From Bacterioplanes sp965233665 (GTDB lineage: Bacteria > Pseudomonadota > Gammaproteobacteria > Pseudomonadales > Oceanobacteraceae): a stretch of 64,000 nt of DNA. The notes beneath the pieces are model-generated. The model was not told the DNA's origin and did no database searches. It saw nothing but the letters and a program-made list of their open reading frames with translations. Numbering within the stretch: position 1 is the first letter of the stretch; every line of letters begins with the position of its first letter. Of this stretch, positions 60,514-64,000 are shown in pieces. The position numbers and the translations under genes are program-made. The DNA is taken from positions 7,281 to 71,280 of the forward strand of contig CBDDTG010000028.1 in assembly GCA_965233665.1 (NCBI GenBank), read 5' to 3'.

Positions 60514-60540
60514 TAAAAAAGGTGGGCATTGCCCACCTTA
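60514..60540 (-). terminator. Terminator of prfB-lysS in the ung leader
   Basis: AAGGTGGGC-AAT-GCCCACCTT followed by TTTTTT on the minus strand; 19 bases past lysS and 15 before the ung start. Confidence 0.9.
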
Positions 60541-60558
60541 ACATTCAAACCGACAGAC

Positions 60559-62088
60559 TTATTCCGCTTCTGGCTTCATATGCGGGAATAAAATCACGTC
60601 CTTAATCGTGTGCGTATTGGTAAACAGCATCACCAAACGGTCAATGCCAATGCCCTGACCAGCGGTGGGTGGCAAGCCGAACTCAAGTGCACGCACATAG
60701 TCTTCGTCGAAGTGCATCGCTTCGTCATCACCGGCGTCTTTTTCTTCCACTTGCTTACGGAAGCGCGCTGCTTGATCTTCTGCGTCATTTAACTCAGAGA
60801 AACCATTGGCCAGCTCACGTCCACCGACAAAGAATTCGAAACGGTCGGTGACAAATGGATTAGCATCATTGCGACGTGCCAGCGGTGATACTTCCCACGG
60901 ATATTCGGTAATAAAGGTCGGCTGATCGAGCTCATGCTCGGCGGTTTCCTCGAAGATTTCGGTAATGTACTTACCAGCACCCCAGGCTTTTTGTGCCTCG
61001 TTTTGCTTAACACCCACTTGCTTGGCATAGGCTTGCAGCTGTTCCATATGATTTTCTGGATCAGCAAACACCTGAGCATCAAACTCTGGGTTGTACTTCA
61101 ATACCGCTTCTACCATGGTCATACGCTGGAACGGCTGGCTCAAGTCGTATTCAGACTCACCGTATTGCAACGTCGTGGTGCCCAGCACAGTTTGCGCAAT
61201 GGTACGCAGCATATCTTCCGTCAGGTCCATCAGGTCATGGTAAGTCGCATACGCCTGATAGAATTCGATCATGGTGAATTCTGGGTTATGACGGGTACTC
61301 AAACCTTCGTTACGGAAGTTACGGTTAATTTCGAAAACCTTATCGAAACCGCCCACCACCAAACGCTTCAAATACAATTCTGGCGCGATGCGCAAAAACA
61401 TATCGATGCCCAGCGCATTGTGGTGAGTTTCAAACGGCTTAGCGCTGGCACCACCAGGAATCGTTTGCAGCATCGGCGTTTCTGCTTCAATAAAGCCACG
61501 CTGCGACAAGTAGTAGCGCATGGTTTCAATGATTTTAGAGCGCACCATAAAGGTCCGGCGCGTGTCTTCATTAATAATTAAGTCGACATAGCGCTGACGG
61601 TATTTTAATTCTTGGTCAGCCAGGCCGTGGAATTTATCCGGCAGCGGGCGTAGCGACTTGGTCAGGATACGGAAATCCGCCAACTCTTCGATCGCTACAT
61701 ACAGCTCACCTTTGCCTGATTTCTGCAAGGTGCCGGTACCGCCAACGATGTCGCCGATATCCAGTAGTTGCCAGGCTTCGCTTTCTTTTTGCAAAGGCTT
61801 AGCCATATAAAACTGGATATCGCCCTCAGCATCTTGGATGCCTACAAACGGGCCACCACGGCGCATCACCCGTCCAGCGACGGAGACACGAATACCCTCA
61901 GCCGCCAAGGTGTCCTTATCCTTATCACCGTGTTTCTTCTTCAATGCGGACGATAAGTCCTCACGGCGAAAGTCGTTCGGATGGCCATTGGCGCTGCAAC
62001 CGTCACGCAACTGCTGCAGTTTTTGGCGGCGCTCAGCAATCAGCTTGTTCTGTTCCTGAATCTGCTCGGTTTGGTTCGTGTCTGTCAT
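60559..62088 (-). CDS. lysS: Lysyl-tRNA synthetase, class II
   Basis: Charges tRNA-Lys. At 509 residues it matches E. coli LysS (505). N-terminal OB-fold anticodon-binding domain (IRVSVAGRVMRRGGPFVGIQ), class II motif 1 (YRQRYVDLI ... RSKIIETMRYYLSQRGFIEA), motif 2 (VFEINRNFRNEGLSTRHNPE) and motif 3 (GIGIDRLVMLFTN). It follows prfB by 41 bases, the standard prfB-lysS operon. Confidence 0.98.
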   Translation of the reverse strand: MTDTNQTEQIQEQNKLIAERRQKLQQLRDGCSANGHPNDFRREDLSSALKKKHGDKDKDTLAAEGIRVSVAGRVMRRGGPFVGIQDAEGDIQFYMAKPLQKESEAWQLLDIGDIVGGTGTLQKSGKGELYVAIEELADFRILTKSLRPLPDKFHGLADQELKYRQRYVDLIINEDTRRTFMVRSKIIETMRYYLSQRGFIEAETPMLQTIPGGASAKPFETHHNALGIDMFLRIAPELYLKRLVVGGFDKVFEINRNFRNEGLSTRHNPEFTMIEFYQAYATYHDLMDLTEDMLRTIAQTVLGTTTLQYGESEYDLSQPFQRMTMVEAVLKYNPEFDAQVFADPENHMEQLQAYAKQVGVKQNEAQKAWGAGKYITEIFEETAEHELDQPTFITEYPWEVSPLARRNDANPFVTDRFEFFVGGRELANGFSELNDAEDQAARFRKQVEEKDAGDDEAMHFDEDYVRALEFGLPPTAGQGIGIDRLVMLFTNTHTIKDVILFPHMKPEAE

Positions 62089-62129
62089 GAGTATGCCTTT
62101 AAGTGCGGTTTGACCGCGGATGTACGTTT

Positions 62130-63246
62130 TCAGAGGCCTTTTTTCAGGCTGGCTTCGATAAAGGGATCCAGATCCCCATCTAGAACGGCCTGGGTATTGC
62201 GATTTTCAACGCCGGTACGTAAATCTTTAATACGGGCGTCGTCCAGCACATAAGAACGGATCTGGCTGCCCCAGCCAATATCCGACTTGGTATCTTCCAG
62301 CGCTTGCGCTTCGGCATTGCGCTTTTGCAATTCCAGCTCATACAGCTTGGCTTTCAGCTGCTTCATCGCCTGGTCTTTGTTTTTATGCTGCGAGCGGTCA
62401 TTCTGACATTGGGTCACAATGCCACTTGGCAGATGGGTAATACGCACGGCGGATTCAGTCCGGTTAACGTGCTGACCACCGGCACCCGACGCACGATAGA
62501 CGTCAATGCGCAGATCAGCCGGGTTGATTTCAATCTCGATGTTATCGTCCACTTCTGGCGATACGAAGACCGAAGCAAAGGACGTATGACGGCGGTTACC
62601 GGAATCGAACGGACTTTTACGCACCAAACGGTGTACGCCAGTTTCAGTACGCAGCCAGCCATAGGCGTATTCGCCTTCAATACGGATGGTAGCGCCTTTA
62701 ATGCCAGCCACTTCACCGTCTGAGACTTCCATCAGCTCACCTTTGAAGCCATGGTTCTCGATCCAGCGCAGATACATGCGCAGCATCATATTGGCCCAAT
62801 CCTGCGCTTCGGTGCCGCCAGAGCCCGCCTGAATTTCTAAGTAAGCGTTGTTCTCGTCAAGCTCACCGGAGAACATGCGGCGGAATTCCAACGTTTCCAG
62901 CTCAGCGGTTAACGATGCCAGCTCTGCTTGCACATCGGCCACTGAGTCTTCGTCGTCTTCTTCCACCGCCATATCCAGCAGATCACGCGCGTCAGCCAGA
63001 CCGCCGTCGAGGTTTTGAATGGTCTTGACCACGGCCTCCAGAGAAGAGCGCTCACGTCCTAACTCCTGGGCCCGTTCAGGCTCGTTCCAAACATCCGGCT
63101 GAGCCAGTTCCTGCTCAACCTCTTCTAAACGCTCAAGTTTGGTAGCGTAGTCAAAGATACCCCCTCAGCACGTCGGTGCGCGCCTGCAGGTCTTTGATGG
63201 TTTCAACAATCGGATTGATTTCCAAGGTCACACCTTCGATGGTCAT
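62130..63246 (-). CDS. prfB: Peptide chain release factor 2 with programmed +1 frameshift
   Basis: Releases nascent chains at UGA and UAA. The 5' part (63246 to ~63154) reads MTIEGVTLEINPIVETIKDL and onward to an in-frame TGA at 63151-63153; the rest continues in the +1 frame (DYATKLERLEE ...) to 62130. The shift site AGGGGGTATCTTTGAC is the canonical one: an internal ribosome site, the slippery CTT and UGA followed by C. The main frame has the RF2 markers: the stop-recognition SPF (VRKSPFDSGNRR) and the catalytic GGQ (RASGAGGQHVNRTES). ATG 63246 is chosen; ATG 63267 is also possible. Confidence 0.96.
63151..63165 (-). other. Programmed +1 frameshift signal of prfB
   Basis: AGGGGG (internal ribosome site), TAT, CTT, then the TGA stop and C. 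RF2 shortage makes the ribosome slip at CTT-T and continue, so RF2 controls its own synthesis. Confidence 0.97.
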
Positions 63247-63428
63247 AAAGGCTGTTGCCTGGCTCATAGAGGCTTAGCAGCAGCGCATAATTCAGAGAAG
63301 GCGGGCATTTTACCTAAGAGCGCAGTCGGATGCGACCTACAGACTTCGAAGCCAAACAACAAAGTTATTGCAAATCTTTCGCATTAGCACTAGTATGCGA
63401 TTATCCGTTTCATCCAGAGTGCTATGCC

Positions 63429-63623
63429 ATGTACGTTTGCCTGTGCAAAGCAGTAACCCAACAGCAAATCGAAGACGCCGTCGACCAAGGCCAAAGCTAT
63501 GCGCAAGTGCGCCAGAGCTTGGGCGTTGCCACCGATTGTGGCTGCTGTGGCCAGGCCGCCAAACAGATGATTCGTGATCGAGTTCAACAGTTGCCGCCAT
63601 GCGAGTTCGCCGAAGCCGGCTAA
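63429..63623 (+). CDS. bfd: Bacterioferritin-associated ferredoxin
   Basis: A 64-residue 2Fe-2S protein that helps release iron from bacterioferritin. MYVCLCKAVTQQQIEDAV and the second pair in ATDCGCCGQAAKQMIRD give the Cys-x-Cys ... Cys-x2-Cys cluster ligands of Bfd. The ATG at 63429 gives the exact family length; the open frame extends 33 codons upstream without homology. Divergent from prfB across 180 bases; no convincing Fur box was found there. Confidence 0.92.
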   Translation: MYVCLCKAVTQQQIEDAVDQGQSYAQVRQSLGVATDCGCCGQAAKQMIRDRVQQLPPCEFAEAG

Positions 63624-63638
63624 CAGGTGGGCATCAAA

Positions 63639-63675
63639 GCAATAAAAAAGGGAGCTAGGCTCCCTTTTTTATTGC
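63639..63675. terminator. Bidirectional terminator between bfd and fliD
   Basis: GCAATAAAAAAGGGAGC, loop TAG, then its full 17-base reverse complement. A and T runs on both sides serve bfd (rightward) and fliD (leftward). Confidence 0.95.
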
Positions 63676-63688
63676 TGTCGAGTGGCGG

Positions 63689-64000
63689 TTAGTCTTTACC
63701 GGCATTCAAGACATCAAACTGCTGTTTGATAAAATCTTGCGTGGTATTGAGTTTTTGAATGATGGAATCGTTGTACAAGAACTGCGACTTCAGCCGCGCT
63801 TCCATCGCCGAGATGCGTGAGTCAAGGTCTGAGCGATCGGTAGCGATGTCTTCCTTATCTTGCTCCAAGCCACGCTGACGCACACTTAACAGGCTGCTGT
63901 CGCCATTAAGAAACGTACTCAATGTGTCTTTCAGCTGGTCCGCAAACCCCGATATGTAAGACACAGTGCCACGGTTACCGATACTCCCACCAGCAACTTT
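63689..64000 (-). CDS. fliD: Flagellar cap protein FliD, C-terminal part
   Basis: The last 103 codons of a leftward gene that enters from beyond 64000. Residues such as GFADQLKDTLSTFLNGDSSL, QRGLEQDKEDIATDRSDLDS and the ending SIIQKLNTTQDFIKQQFDVL match the C-terminal coiled coil of FliD, which folds back on the N-terminal coil in the filament cap. It ends just before the shared terminator, so it is not co-transcribed with fliS, 6 kb downstream. Confidence 0.85.
   Translation of the reverse strand, partial: KVAGGSIGNRGTVSYISGFADQLKDTLSTFLNGDSSLLSVRQRGLEQDKEDIATDRSDLDSRISAMEARLKSQFLYNDSIIQKLNTTQDFIKQQFDVLNAGKD

Noticed and set aside
63151..63153. In-frame TGA making prfB a pseudogene
   Set aside because: It is the canonical programmed +1 frameshift site of RF2.
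63268..63428. Fur box upstream of bfd
   Set aside because: Only a weak AT-rich partial match; not enough to call.

Overview
This window comes from a polarly flagellated gammaproteobacterium of the Pseudomonas/Oceanospirillum kind. The evidence is the flagellar regulator set FleQ, FleS/FleR, FliA, FleN (FlhG) and FlhF, the gene order fliS-fleQ-fleS-fleR-fliEFGHIJ ... fliK-fliLMNOPQR-flhB-flhA-flhF-fleN-fliA-cheYZAB-motCD-parC-parP-cheW-DUF2802 (nearly the Pseudomonas aeruginosa order), and gammaproteobacterial nrdAB-yfaE, prfB-lysS, bfd, glpK and metR. The species cannot be named from sequence alone; a marine Oceanospirillales relative is a reasonable guess.

Layout. 1-13.5 kb is a mixed housekeeping stretch: a truncated membrane diguanylate cyclase, glpK, divergent metR, an RstAB-like two-component pair, the aerobic ribonucleotide reductase operon nrdA-nrdB-yfaE behind a promoter region with DnaA-box and NrdR-box candidates, a small unknown gene with a start-codon hairpin, bcp, an AraC-type regulator, a DUF962 (Mpo1-like) membrane protein, a MAPEG protein and a small exported protein. 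13.7-57.5 kb is one long leftward flagellar/chemotaxis region. From its 5' end (right) it carries fliS; fleQ; fleS (frameshifted) and fleR; fliEFGHIJ; then an 11-gene block holding a complete second chemosensory pathway (STAS, cheY, cheA, cheW, soluble PAS-MCP, cheR, cheD, cheB) joined to an HsbA/HsbR/HptB partner-switch module; then fliK; fliLMNOPQR-flhB; flhA-flhF-fleN-fliA; and the motility pathway cheY-cheZ-cheA-cheB-motC-motD-parC-(small ORF)-parP-cheW-DUF2802. 57.7-64 kb holds a TPR-methyltransferase, ung, lysS, prfB (programmed frameshift), bfd and the 3' end of fliD.

Regulation fits a RpoN/FleQ then FliA cascade. Good -24/-12 elements precede fliL, fliE and fleS; weaker ones precede flhA, fliK and the TPR-methyltransferase. 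A near-consensus FliA promoter precedes fliS, and a weaker one precedes cheY. Intrinsic terminators separate fleQ/fleS, fleR/fliE and fliK/fliL.

Most unusual points: (1) 49 perfect 9-bp tandem repeats (33 + 16) encode an (SDS)33-(RES)16 tail on the export regulator FliH, right beside fliI. (2) The motility CheA has no recognisable P2 domain but carries three internal copies of a motif that looks like the CheY-binding peptides of FliM and CheZ. (3) fleS is broken by one extra C/G. (4) A second chemosensory pathway is apparently co-transcribed with an HptB/HsbR/HsbA switch. (5) A TPR-methyltransferase carries its own RpoN-type promoter, and fliD is split from fliS by housekeeping genes.
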